DNA of 64,000 bases from assembly GCF_024679245.1 (NCBI RefSeq), contig NC_090178.1, positions 18,044,213 to 18,108,212 of the forward strand. The letters are read 5' to 3'. The stretch comes from Pseudorasbora parva (lineage: Eukaryota > Chordata > Actinopteri > Cypriniformes > Gobionidae). Each line of letters starts with the position of its first letter. The stretch's first letter is position 1. Positions 1 to 11,133 of this stretch are shown in pieces. Under the pieces are notes generated by a model. It made no database searches. It was not told the origin of the DNA and was given only the letters and a program-made list of their open reading frames with translations. A program made the position numbers and the translations under genes.

Positions 1-20
1 TTTCGTTGGGAAGTCAGGGT
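1..20 (+). promoter_or_regulatory. CENP-B-box-like motif (first of many)
   Basis: TTTCGTTGG at 1-9 equals the first nine bases of the mammalian CENP-B box consensus YTTCGTTGGAARCGGGA. It is followed by GAAGTCAGGG, which matches AARCGGG only if three single-base insertions are allowed. The motif recurs in S-type units, e.g. 1189, 9902 and 23390. R-type units read TTACGTTGG or TTACATTGG and M-type units TTTTGTTGG. Ungapped, 11 of 17 positions match and only the TTCG core of the essential positions is kept, so canonical CENP-B binding is doubtful. Confidence 0.35.
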
Positions 21-92
21 TTGGCCAAGGGACGCTACAGTAGAACAGATGTTTTCTGGCTTAATAAAATGGTCCATAGTGAGAGGAAGCAA

Positions 93-123
93 ATTCTGAG
101 GGGCTCAAAATGCCCCTCAGAAT
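93..123. other. Unit hairpin: 12-bp perfect stem, 7-nt loop
   Basis: ATTCTGAGGGGC at 93-104 and GCCCCTCAGAAT at 112-123 are exact reverse complements around the loop TCAAAAT. The element is present at about +200 in essentially every unit, for example 489-519 with one mismatch. In most units the stem is intact. Single-base breaks occur, for example CCCCACAG at ~6453 and ~7248, GAGGCGC at ~36994 and AAATTCCCC at ~9218 and ~17940. It could form a cruciform in DNA or a stem-loop in a satellite transcript. A bacterial-style terminator is unlikely because no U-tract follows. Confidence 0.95.
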
Positions 124-229
124 GAGCTACCACATCTATTGCATTACATTGTACTCAAACTATAGCAACTCTCTCCCACATATTCTGCTAGTGTGAAAAC
201 ACCCTACTGGCCTCACTAAATAATCTTTC

Positions 230-277
230 AATAACAATTGAGTTGTTTCCAAAAAAGTCTCACTTTCATGTAACTGC
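230..277. repeat. Internal direct repeat, upstream copy
   Basis: AATAACAATTGA at 230-241 recurs exactly at 330-341, spaced 100 bp. Similarity continues for about 35 bp: a T-rich stretch, six A's, a CTC-rich stretch and a GTAACT or TTACAT end. A third, weaker relative lies at about 194-223 (GAAAACACCC with CACTAAATAAT). The 396-bp unit may therefore have grown from a shorter ancestral element. Confidence 0.7.
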
Positions 278-329
278 AATACAGGCCTGTGAGAAAACAA
301 CTAAGAGTTGACTACCTAAAGCATCCTCT

Positions 330-377
330 AATAACAATTGAATTTTTGAAAAAACACTCTCCAGTTCACATTACATC
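330..377. repeat. Internal direct repeat, downstream copy
   Basis: This copy lies 100 bp after the one at 230-277 and shares AATAACAATTGA, the A-tract and the CTC run. It contains the recurrent indel CACTCTCC / CATTCTCTCC (TC present in M-type and some other units), the main cause of 396- versus 398-bp units. It also holds the A-tract that expands at 40811, 42800, 54316 and 56305. Confidence 0.7.
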
Positions 378-528
378 AGGGCTAGAACCTGCTAAGTTAC
401 GTTGGGAAGCCAGGGTACAGCCATGGGACGCAACAGTAGAACACATGTTTTCTGGCTTGATAAAATGGTCCATATGGAGAGGAAGCAAATTCTGAGGGGC
501 TCAAAATGCCCTTCAGAATGAGCTACCA

Positions 529-681
529 CCTGTATTGCATTACAGTGTACTCAAACTATATCAACTCTCTCCCACATATTCTGCTAGTGTGAACACACCC
601 TACTGGCCTCAATAAATAACCTTTCAATAACAATTGAGTTGTTTCCAAAAAAGTCTCACTTTCATGTAACTGCAATACAGG
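529..681. repeat. 153-bp segment bounded by inverted repeats
   Basis: The left arm CCTGTATTGCATTACA (529-544) pairs with the right arm TGTAACTGCAATACAGG (665-681). Eleven bp match perfectly, followed by a single bulged base and five more paired bases. The pairing is seen in units whose left arm reads CCTGTATT and whose right arm reads CTGCAATACAGG; CCTCTATT and CTGTAATACAGG variants weaken it. The enclosed 120 bp is the least variable and CpG-free part of the unit. It could be a structural fold-back or a relic of a small inverted-repeat transposon. I see no target-site duplication. Confidence 0.75.
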
Positions 682-685
682 CCTG
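676..685. other. Conserved 10-bp palindrome at unit junction
   Basis: ACAGGCCTGT is a perfect palindrome and recurs in nearly every unit just before the GTGAG used here as the unit start. Exceptions are few: ACAGGCATGT near 3845, ACAGTCCTGT near 18515, ACAGGTCTGT near 41549, 43537, 55054, 57042, 59024 and 59816, and ACAGGACTAT near 60212. It overlaps the right arm of the 153-bp inverted repeat. It could be a dimeric protein site or simply an old sequence feature. Confidence 0.8.
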
Positions 686-1289
686 TGAGAAAACAACTAA
701 GAGTTGACTACCTAAAGCATCCTCTAATAACAATTGAATTTTTGAAAAAACACTCTCCAGTTCACATTACATCAGGGCTAGAACCTGCTAAGTTACGTTG
801 GGAAGCCAGGGTACAGCCATGGGACACTACAGTAGAACAGATGCATTCTGGCTTGATAAAATGGTCCATATGGAGAGGAAGCAAATTCTGAGGGGCTCAA
901 AATGCCCCTCAGAATGAGCTACCACCTTTATTGCATTACAGGGTACTCAAACTATATCAACTCTCTCCCACATATTCTGCTAGTGTGAAAACACCCTACT
1001 GGCCTCACTAAATAATCTTTCAATAACAATTGAGTTGTTTCCAAAAAAGTCTCACTTTCATGTAACTGTAATACAGGCCTGTGAGTAAACAACTAAGAGT
1101 TGACTATCTAAAGCATCCTCTAATAACAATTGATTTTTTGAAAATACACTCTCCAGTTCACATTACATCAGGACTAGAACCCGCTAAGTTTCGTTGGGAA
1201 GTCAGGGTTTGGCCAAGGGACGCTACAGTAGAACAGATGTTTTCTGGCTTAATAAAATGGTCCATAGGGAGAGGAAGCAAATTCTGAGG

Positions 1290-4200
1290 GGCTCAAAATG
1301 CCCCTCAGAATGAGCTACCACCTATTGCATTACAGTGTACTCAAACTATATCAACTCTCTCCCACATATTCTGCTAGTGTGAAAACACCCTACTGGCCTC
1401 ACTAAATAATCTTTCAATAACAATTGAGTTGATTCCAAAAAAGTCTCACTTTCATGTAACTGCAATACAGGCCTGTGAGTAAACAACTAAGAGTTGACTA
1501 CCTAAAGCATCCTCTAATAACAATTGATTTTTTGAAAAAACACTCTCCAATTCACATTACATCAGGGCTAGAACCAGCTAAGTTTCGTTGGGAAGTCAGG
1601 GTTTGGCCAAGGGATGCTACAGTAGAACAGATGCTTTCTGGCTTGATAAAATGGTCCATATAGAGAGGAAGCAAATTCTGAGGGGCTCAAAATGCCCCTC
1701 AGAATGAGCTACCACCTGTATTGCATTACAGTGTACTCAAACTATATCAACTCTCTCCCACATATTCTGCTAGTGTGAACACACCCTACTGGCCTCAATA
1801 AATAATCTTTCAATGACAATTGAGTTGTTTCCAAAAAAGTCTCACTTTCATGTAACTGCAATACAGGCCTGTGAGAAAACAACTAAGAGTTGACTACCTA
1901 AAGCATCCTCTAATAACAATTGAATTTTTGAAAAAACACTCTCCAGTTCACATTACATCAGGGCTAGAACTTGCTAAGTTTCGTTGGGAAGCCAGGGTAC
2001 GGCCATGGGACGCTACAGTAGAACAGATGCGTTTTGGCTTGATAAAATGGTCCATATAGAGAGGAAGCAAATTCTGAGGGGCTCAAAATGCCCCTCAGAA
2101 TGAGCTACCACCTGTATTACATTACAGTGTACTCAAACTATATCAACTCTCTCCCACATATTCTGCTAGTGTGAAAACACCCTACTGGCCTCACTAAATA
2201 ATCTTTCAATAACAATTGAGTTGTTTCCAAAAAAGTCTCACTTCAATGTAACTGTAATACAGGCCTGTGAGTAAACAACTAAGAGATGACTACCTAAAGC
2301 ATCCTCTAATAACAATTGAATTTTTGAAAAAACACTCTCCAGTTCACATTACATCAGGGCTAGAACTTGCTAAGTTTCGTTGGGAAGCCAGGGTACGGCC
2401 ATGGGACGCTACAGTAGAACAGATGCGTTTTGGCTTGATAAAATGGTCCATATAGAGAGGAAGCAAATTCTGAGGGGCTCAAAATGCCCCTCAGAATGAG
2501 CTACCACCTGTATTACATTACAGTGTACTCAAACTATATCAACTCTCTCCCACATATTCTGCTAGTGTGAAAACACCCTACTGGCCTCACTAAATAATCT
2601 TTCAATAACAATTGAGTTGTTTCCATAAAAGTCTCACTTTCATGTAACTGCAATACAGGCCTGTGAGTAAACAACTAAGAGTTGACTACCTAAAGCATCC
2701 TCTAATAACAATTGATTTTTTGAAAAAACACTCTCCAGTTCACATTACATCAGGGCTAGAACCCGCTAAGTTTCGTTGGGAAGTCAGGGTTTGGCCAAGG
2801 GACGCTACAGTAGAACAGATGTTTTCTGGCTTAATAAAATGGTCCATAGGGAGAGGAAGCAAATTCTGAGGGGCTCAAAATGCCCCTCAGAATGAGCTAC
2901 CACCTCTATTGCATTACATTGTACTCAAACTATAGCAACTCTCTCCCACATATTCTGATAGTGTGAAAACACCCTACTGGCCTCACTAAATAATCTTTCA
3001 ATAACAATTGAGTTGTTTCCAAAAAAGTCTCACTTTCATGTAACTGCAATACAGGCCTGTGAGAAAACAACTAAGAGTTGACTACCTAAAGCATTCTCTA
3101 ATAACAACTGAGTTTTTGAAAAAAACACTACAGTTCACATTACATCAGGGCTAGAACCTGCTAACTTTCGTTGGGAAGCCAGGGTACGGCCATGGGACGC
3201 TACAGTAGAACAGATACGTTCTGGCTTGATAAAATGGTCCATATAGAGAGGAAGCAAATTCTGAGGGGCTCAAAATGCCCCTCAGAATGAGCTACCACCT
3301 CTATTGCATTACATTGTACTCAAACTATAGCAACTCTCTCCCACATATTCTGCTAGTGTGAAAACACCCTACTGGCCTCACTAAATAATCTTTCAATAAC
3401 AATTGAGTTGTTTCCATAAAAGTCTCACTTTCATGTAACTGCAATACAGGCCTGTGAGTAAACAACTAAGAGTTGACTACCTAAAGCATCCTCTAATAAC
3501 AATTGAATTTTTGAAAAAACACTCTCCAGTTCACATTACATCAGGGCTGGAACCTGCTAAGTTTCGTTGGGAAGCCAGGGTACGGCCATGGGACGCTACA
3601 GTAGAACAGATACGTTCTGGCTTGATAAAATGGTCCATATAGAGAGGAAGCAAATTCTGAGGGGCTCAAAATGCCCCTCAGAATGAGCTACCACCTGTAT
3701 TGCATTACAGTGTACTCAAACTATATCAACTCTCTCCCACATATTCTGCTAATGTGAAAACACCCTACTGGCCTCACTAAATAATCTTTCAATAACAATT
3801 GAGTTGTTTCCAAAAAAGTCTCACTTTCATGTAACTGTAATACAGGCATGTGAGTAAACAACTAAGAGTTGACTATCTAAAGCATCCCCTAATAACAATT
3901 GATTTTTTGAAAAAACACTCTCCAGTTCACATTACATCAGGGCTAGAACCCGCTAAGTTTCGTTGGGAAGTCAGGGTTTGGCCATGGGACGCTACAGTAG
4001 AACAGATGCGTTCTGGCTTGATAAAATGGTCCATATGGAGAGGAAGCAAATTCTGAGGGGCTCAAAATGCCCCTCAGAATGAGTTATCACCTCTATTGCA
4101 TTACAGTGTACTCAAACTATAGCAACTCTCTCCCTCATATTCTGCTAGTGTGAAAACACCCTACTGGCCTCACTAAATAATCTTTCAATAACAATTGAGT

Positions 4201-5190
4201 TGTTGCCAAAAAAGTCTCACTTTCATGTAACTGCAATACAGGCCTGTGAGAAAACAACTAAGAGTTGACTACCTAAAGCATCCTCTAATAACAATTGAAT
4301 TTTTGAAAAAACACTCTCCAGTTCACATTACATCAGGGCTAGAACCTGCTAAGTTTCGTTGGGAAGCCAGGGTACGGCCATGGGACGCTACAGTAGAACA
4401 GATGCGTTCTGACTTGATAAAATGGTCCATATGGAGAGGAAGCAAATTCTGAGGGGCTCAAAATGCCCCTCAGAATGAGCTACCACCTCTATTGTATTAC
4501 AGTGTACTCAAACTATAGCAACTCTCTCCCACATATTCTGCTAGTATGAAAACACCCTACTGGCCTCACTAAATAATCTTTCAATAACAATTGATTTGTT
4601 TCCATAAAAGTCTCACTTTCATGTAACTGCAATACAGGCCTGTGAGTAAACAACTAAGAGTTGACTACCTAAAGCATCCTCTAATAACAATTGAATTTTT
4701 GAAAAAACATTCTCTCCAGTTCACATTACATCAGGGCTAGAACCTGCTATGTTTTGTTGGGAAGACAGGGTATGGCCATGGGACGCTACAGTAGAACAGA
4801 TGTGTTCTGGCTTGATAAAATGGTCCATATAGAGAGGAAACAATTTCTGAGGGGCTCAAAATGCCCCTCAGAATGAGCTACCACCTGTATTGCATTACAG
4901 TGTACTCAAACTATAGCAACTCTCTCCCACATATTCTGCTAGTGTGAAAACACCCTACTGGCCTCACTAAATAATCTTTCAATAACAATTGAGTGGTTTC
5001 CAAAAAAGTCTCACTTTCATGTAACTGCAATACAGGCCTGTGAGTAAACAACTAAGAGTTGACTACCTAAAGCATCCTCTAATAACAATTGAATTTTTGA
5101 AAAAACATTCTCTCCAGTTCACATTACATCAGGGCTAGAACCCGCTAAGTTTCGTTGGGAAGTCAGGGTTTGGCCAAGGGACGCTACAGT
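1290..5190. repeat. Left 15-unit repeat, copy 1
   Basis: Unit starts are 1475, 1871, 2267, 2663, 3059, 3454, 3850, 4246, 4642 and 5040. The block matches about 7629-11133. The offset is 6339 bp at the left end and 5943 bp from 2663 onward, because the unit at 2267 has no partner in copy 2. Shared rare marks include CCACCTATTGC (1319 and 7658), GAGTTGATTCC (1427 and 7766) and AGCAATTTCTG-type tails after 4642 and 10585. The 3' part of unit 2267 repeats unit 1871, while its 5' part has the AGAGATGAC variant also seen at 39167, so it looks like a recombinant. Copy 1 ends within unit 5040, where the middle segments diverge. Confidence 0.85.
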
Positions 5191-7628
5191 AGAACAGATG
5201 TGTTCTTGCTTGATAAAATGGTCCATATGGAGAGGAAGCAAATTCTGAGGGGCTCAAAATGCCCCTCAGAATGAGCTACCACCTCTATTGCATTACATTG
5301 TACTCAAACTATAGCAACTGTCTCCCACATATTCTGCTAGTGTGAAAACACCCTACTGGCCTCACTAAATAATCTTTCAATAACAATTGAGTTGTTTCCA
5401 AAAAAGTCTCACTTTCATGTAACTGCAATACAGGCCTGTGAGAAAACAACTAAGAGTTGACTACCTAAAGCATCCTCTAATAACAATTTGAATTTTTGAA
5501 AAAACACTCTCCAGTTCACATTACATCAGAGCTAGAACCTGCTATGTTACATTGGGAAGTCAGGGCATGGCCATGGGACGCTACAGTAGAACAGATGCGT
5601 TCTGGCTTGATAAAATGTTCCATATGGAGAGGAAGCAAATTCTGAGGGGCTCTAAATGCCTCTCAGAATGAGCTACCACCTGTATTGCATTACAGTGTAC
5701 TCAAACTATATCAACTCTCTCCCACATATTCTGTTAGTGTGAAAACACCCTACTGGCCTCAATAAATAATCTTTCAATAACAATTGAGTTGTTTCCAAAA
5801 AAGTCTCACTTTCATGTAACTGCAATACAGGCCTGTGAGTAAACAACTAAGAGTTGACTACCTAAAGCATCCTCTAATAACAATTGAATTTTTGAAAAAA
5901 CACTCTCCAGTTCACATTACATCAGGGCTAGAACCCGCTAAGTTTCGTTGGGAAGTCAGGGTTTGGCCAAGGGACGCTACAGTAGAACAGATGTTTTCTG
6001 GTTTAATAAAATGGTCCATATGGAGAGGAAGCAAATTCTAAGGGGCTCAAAATGCCCCTCAGAATGAGCTACCACCTCTATTGCATTACATTGTACTCAT
6101 ACTATAGCAACTCTCTCCCACATATTCTGATAGTGTGAAAACACCCTACTGGCCTCACTAAATAATCTTTCAATAACAATTGAGTTGTTTCCAAAAAAGT
6201 CTCACTTTCATGTAACTGCAATACAGGCCTGTGAGAAAACAACTAAGAGTTGACTACCTAAAGCATCCTCTAATAACAATTGAATTTTTGAAAAAACACT
6301 CTCCAGTTCACATTACATCAGGGCTAGAACCTGCTAAATTACGTTGGGAAGCCAGGGTACGGCCATGGGACGCTACAGTAGAACAGATGTGTTCTGACTT
6401 GATAAAATGGTCCATATGGAGAGGAAGCAAATTCTGAGGGGCTCAAAATGCCCCACAGAATGAGCTACCACCTCTATTGCATTACAGTGTACTCAAACTA
6501 TAGCAACTCTCTCCCATATATTCTGCTAGTATGAAAACACCTTACTGGCCTCACTAAATAATCTTTCAATAACAATTGATTTGTTTCCATAAAAGTCTCA
6601 CTTTCATGTAACTGCAATACAGGCCTGTGAGTAAACAACTAAGAGTTGGCTACCTAAAGCATCTTCTAATAACAATTAATTTTTTGAAAAAACACTCTCC
6701 AGTACACATTACATCAGGGCTAGAACCCGCTAAGTTTCGTTGGGAAGTCAGGGTTTGGCCAAGGGACGCTACAGTAGAACAGATGTTTTCTGGTTTAATA
6801 AAATGGTCCATATGGTCAGGAAGCAAATTCTGAGGGGCTCAAAATGCCCCTCAGAATGAGCTACCACCTCTATTGCATTACATTGTACTCAAACTATAGC
6901 AACTCTCTCCCACATATTCTGATAGTGTGAAAACACCCTACTGGCCTCACTAAATAATCTTTCAATAACAATTGAGTTGTTTCCAAAAAAGTCTCACTTT
7001 CATGTAACTGCAATACAGGCCTGTGAGAAAACAACTAAGAGTTGACTACCTAAAGCATCCTCTAATAACAATTGAATTTTTGAAAAAAACACTCTCCAGT
7101 TCACATTACATCAGGGCTAGAACCTGCTAAATTACGTTGGGAAGCCAGGGTACGGCCATGGGATGCTACAGTAGAACAGTTGTGTTCTGGCTTGATAAAA
7201 TGGTCCATATGGAGAGGAAGCAAATTCTGAGGGGCTCAAAATGCCCCACAGAATGAGCTACCACCTGTATTGCATTACAGTGTACTCAAACTATATCAAC
7301 TCTCTCCCACATATTCTGCTAGTGTGAAAACACCCTACTGGCCTCACTAAATAATCTTTCAATAACAATTGAGTTGTTTCCAAAAAAGTCTCACTTTCAT
7401 GTAACTGCAATACAGGCCTGTGAGAAAACAACTAAGAGTTGACTACCTAAAGCATCCTCTAATAACAATTGATTTTTTGAAAAAACACTCTCCAGTTCAC
7501 ATTACATCAGGGCTAGAACCTGCTAAGTTACATTGGGAAGCCAGGGTACGGCCATGGGACGCTACAGTAGAACACATGTTTTTTGGCTTGATAAAATGGT
7601 CCATATGGAGAGGAAGCAAATTCTGAGG
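5191..7628. repeat. Satellite units between the two left copies
   Basis: Unit starts are 5438, 5835, 6231, 6627, 7023 and 7420. They alternate R- and S-type units. Several carry GATAGTGTG in place of GCTAGTGTG and CCCCACAGAAT in place of CCCCTCAGAAT; the latter weakens the unit hairpin in units 6231 and 7023. The 5' part of unit 7420 is a GATTTTTTG variant joined to an R-type ACATTGGG middle. No non-satellite sequence is present. Confidence 0.9.
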
Positions 7629-10600
7629 GGCTCAAAATGCCCCTCAGAATGAGCTACCACCTATTGCATTACAGTGTACTCAAACTATATCAACTCTCTC
7701 CCACATATTCTGCTAGTGTGAAAACACCCTACTGGCCTCACTAAATAATCTTTCAATAACAATTGAGTTGATTCCAAAAAAGTCTCACTTTCATGTAACT
7801 GCAATACAGGCCTGTGAGTAAACAACTAAGAGTTGACTACCTAAAGCATCCTCTAATAACAATTGATTTTTTGAAAAAACACTCTCTAATTCACATTACA
7901 TCAGGGCTAGAACCAGCTAAGTTTCGTTGGGAAGTCAGGGTTTGGCCAAGGGATGCTACAGTAGAACAGATGCTTTCTGGCTTGATAAAATGGTCCATAT
8001 AGAGAGGAAGCAAATTCTGAGGGGCTCAAAAGGCCCCTCAGAATGAGGTACCACCTGTATTGCATTACAGTGTACTCAAACTATATCAACTCTCTCCCAC
8101 ATATTCTGCTAGTGTGAACACACCCTACTGGCCTCAATAAATAATCTTTCAATGACAATTGAGTTGTTTCCAAAAAAGTCTCACTTTCATGTAACTGCAA
8201 TACAGGCCTGTGAGAAAACAACTAAGAGTTGACTACCTAAAGCATCCTCTAATAACAATTGAATTTTTGAAAAAACACTCTCCAGTTCACATTACATCAG
8301 GGCTAGAACTTGCTAAGTTTCGTTGGGAAGCCAGGGTACGGCCATGGGACGCTACAGTAGAACAGATGCGTTTTGGCTTGATAAAATGGTCCATATAGAG
8401 AGGAAGCAAATTCTGAGGGGCTCAAAATGCCCCTCAGAATGAGCTACCACCTGTATTACATTACAGTGTACTCAAACTATATCAACTCTCTCCCACATAT
8501 TCTGCTAGTGTGAAAACACCCTACTGGCCTCACTAAATAATCTTTCAATAACAATTGAGTTGTTTCCATAAAAGTCTCACTTTCATGTAACTGCAATACA
8601 GGCCTGTGAGTAAACAACTAAGAGTTGACTACCTAAAGCATCCTCTAATAACAATTGATTTTTTGAAAAAACACTCTCCAGTTCACATTACATCAGGGCT
8701 AGAACCCGCTAAGTTTCGTTGGGAAGTCAGGGTTTGGCCAAGGGACGCTACAGTAGAACAGATGTTTTCTGGCTTAATAAAATGGTCCATAGGGAGAGGA
8801 AGCAAATTCTGAGGGGCTCAAAATGCCCCTCAGAATGAGCTACCACCTCTATTGCATTACATTGTACTCAAACTATAGCAACTCTCTCCCACATATTCTG
8901 ATAGTGTGAAAACACCCTACTGGCCTCACTAAATAATCTTTCAATAACAATTGAGTTGTTTCCAAAAAAGTCTCACTTTCATGTAACTGCAATACAGGCC
9001 TGTGAGAAAACAACTAAGAGTTGACTACCTAAAGCATCCTCTAATAACAATTGAATTTTTGAAAAAACACTCTCCAGTTCACATTACATCAGGGCTGGAA
9101 CCTGCTAAGTTTCGTTGGGAAGCCAGGGTACGGCCATGGGACGCTACAGTAGAACAGATACGTTCTGGCTTGATAAAATGGTCCATATAGAGAGGAAGCA
9201 AATTCTGAGGGGCTCAAAATTCCCCTCAGAATGAGCTACCACCTGTATTGCATTACAGTGTACTCAAACTATATCAACTCTCTCCCACATATTCTGCTAG
9301 TGTGAACACACCCTACTGGCCTCAATAAATAACCTTTCAATAACAATTGAGTTGTTTCCAAAAAGTCTCACTTTCATGTAACTGCAATACAGGCCTGTGA
9401 GTAAACAACTAAGAGTTGACTACCTAAAGCATCCTCTAATAACAATTGAATTTTTGAAAAAACATTCTCCAGTTCACATTACATCAGGGCTAGAACCTGC
9501 TAAGTTACATTGGGAAGCCAGGGTACGGCCATGGGACGCTACAGTAGAACACATGTTTTCTGGCTTGATAAAATGGTCCATATGGGGAGGAAGCAAATTC
9601 TGAGGGGCTCAAAATGCCCCTCAGAATGAGCTACCACCTGTATTGCATTACAGTGTACTCAAACTATATCAACTCTCTCCCACATATTCTGCTAATGTGA
9701 AAACACCCTACTGGCCTCACTAAATAATCTTTCAATAACAATTGAGTTGTTTCCAAAAAAGTCTCACTTTCATGTAACTGTAATACAGGCCTGTGAGTAA
9801 ACAACTAAGAGTTGACTATCTAAAGCATCCCCTAATAACAATTGATTTTTTGAAAAAACACTCTCCAGTTCACATTACATCAGGGCTAGAACCCGCTAAG
9901 TTTCGTTGGGAAGTCAGGGTTTGGCCATGGGACGCTACAGTAGAACAGATGCGTTCTGGCTTGATAAAATGGTCCATATGGAGAGGAAGCAAATTCTGAG
10001 GGGCTCAAAATGCCCCTCAGAATGAGTTATCACCTCTATTGCATTACAGTGTACTCAAACTATAGCAACTCTCTCCCTCATATTCTGCTAGTGTGAAAAC
10101 ACCCTACTGGCCTCACTAAATAATCTTTCAATAACAATTGAGTTGTTTCCAAAAAAGTCTCACTTTCATGTAACTGCAATACAGGCCTGTGAGAAAACAA
10201 CTAAGAGTTGACTACCTAAAGCATCCTCTAATAACAATTGAATTTTTGAAAAAACACTCTCCAGTTCACATTACATCAGGGCTAGAACCTGCTAAGTTTC
10301 GTTGGGAAGCCAGGGTACGGCCATGGGACGCTACAGTAGAACAGATGCGTTCTGACTTGATAAAATGGTCCATATGGAGAGGAAGCAAATTCTGAGGGGC
10401 TCAAAATGCCCCTCAGAATGAGCTACCACCTCTATTGTATTACAGTGTACTCAAACTATAGCAACTCTCTCCCACATATTCTGCTAGTATGAAAACACCC
10501 TACTGGCCTCACTAAATAATCTTTCAATAACAATTGATTTGTTTCCATAAAAGTCTCACTTTCATGTAACTGCAATACAGGCCTGTGAGTAAACAACTAA

Positions 10601-11133
10601 GAGTTGACTACCTAAAGCATCCTCTAATAACAATTGAATTTTTGAAAAAACATTCTCTCCAGTTCACATTACATCAGGGCTAGAACCTGCTATGTTTTGT
10701 TGGGAAGACAGGGTATGGCCATGGGACGCTACAGTAGAACAGATGTGTTCTGGCTTGATAAAATGGTCCATATAGAGAGGAAGCAATTTCTGAGGGGCTC
10801 AAAATGCCCCTCAGAATGAGCTACCACCTGTATTGCATTACAGTGTACTCAAACTATAGCAACTCTCTCCCACATATTCTGCTAGTGTGAAAACACCCTA
10901 CTGGCCTCACTAAATAATCTTTCAATAACAATTGAGTTGTTTCCAAAAAAGTCTCACTTTCATGTAACTGCAATACAGGCCTGTGAGTAAACAACTAAGA
11001 GTTGACTACCTAAAGCATCCTCTAATAACAATTGAATTTTTGAAAAAACATTCTCTCCAGTTCACATTACATCAGGGCTAGAACCCGCTAAGTTTCGTTG
11101 GGAAGTCAGGGTTTGGCCAAGGGACGCTACAGT
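7629..11133. repeat. Left 15-unit repeat, copy 2
   Basis: Unit starts are 7814, 8210, 8606, 9002, 9397, 9793, 10189, 10585 and 10983. It repeats about 1290-5190 but lacks the counterpart of unit 2267. The unit at 9002 has the 5' side expected for 3059 but the 3' side of 3454, and 9397 is an R-type replacement. These are marks of exchange after duplication. From about 11093 the sequence matches the left edge of the window rather than copy 1. Confidence 0.85.
9894..9953. other. CpG cluster of the satellite unit (example)
   Basis: In unit 9793 all CpGs fall at 9894, 9904, 9933 and 9952, within 60 bp; the remaining ~336 bp has none. The same sites, plus GTACGGCC in R-type units, recur across the array. 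Sister units show the expected deamination products at each: CCTGC or CCCAC, TTTTG or ACATTGG, GTATGG or GTACAG, GATGCT or GACACT, and TGTGTTC or TGCATTC. This fits a methylated CpG island-like core. Confidence 0.85.

Larger units (their letters stand above)
1..288. repeat. Partial satellite unit at left edge
   Basis: This is the 3' part of an S-type unit whose start lies outside the window. It opens at the TTTCGTTGGG motif. It carries two private marks, GGTCCATAGTGAG and CCACATCTATT, which recur together at 11093-11380. So the left edge lies inside a block that reappears 11092 bp (28 units) later. The unit at 289-684 continues this match to 11381-11776. Confidence 0.95.
289..1289. repeat. 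Satellite units 1-3 (starts 289, 685, 1081)
   Basis: Units at 289 and 685 are R-type (GTGAGAAAAC start, GCCAGGGTAC middle). The unit at 1081 is S-type (GTGAGTAAAC, GTCAGGGTTT). Unit 289 matches 11381-11776. After that the two regions part: 685 is R-type while 11777 carries the TC insertion. This marks an exchange boundary near 685/11777. Confidence 0.9.

Noticed and set aside
93..123. Rho-independent terminator
   Set aside because: The stem fits but the loop is followed by ATGAGCTACC, not a T-run, and the array has no bacterial genes.
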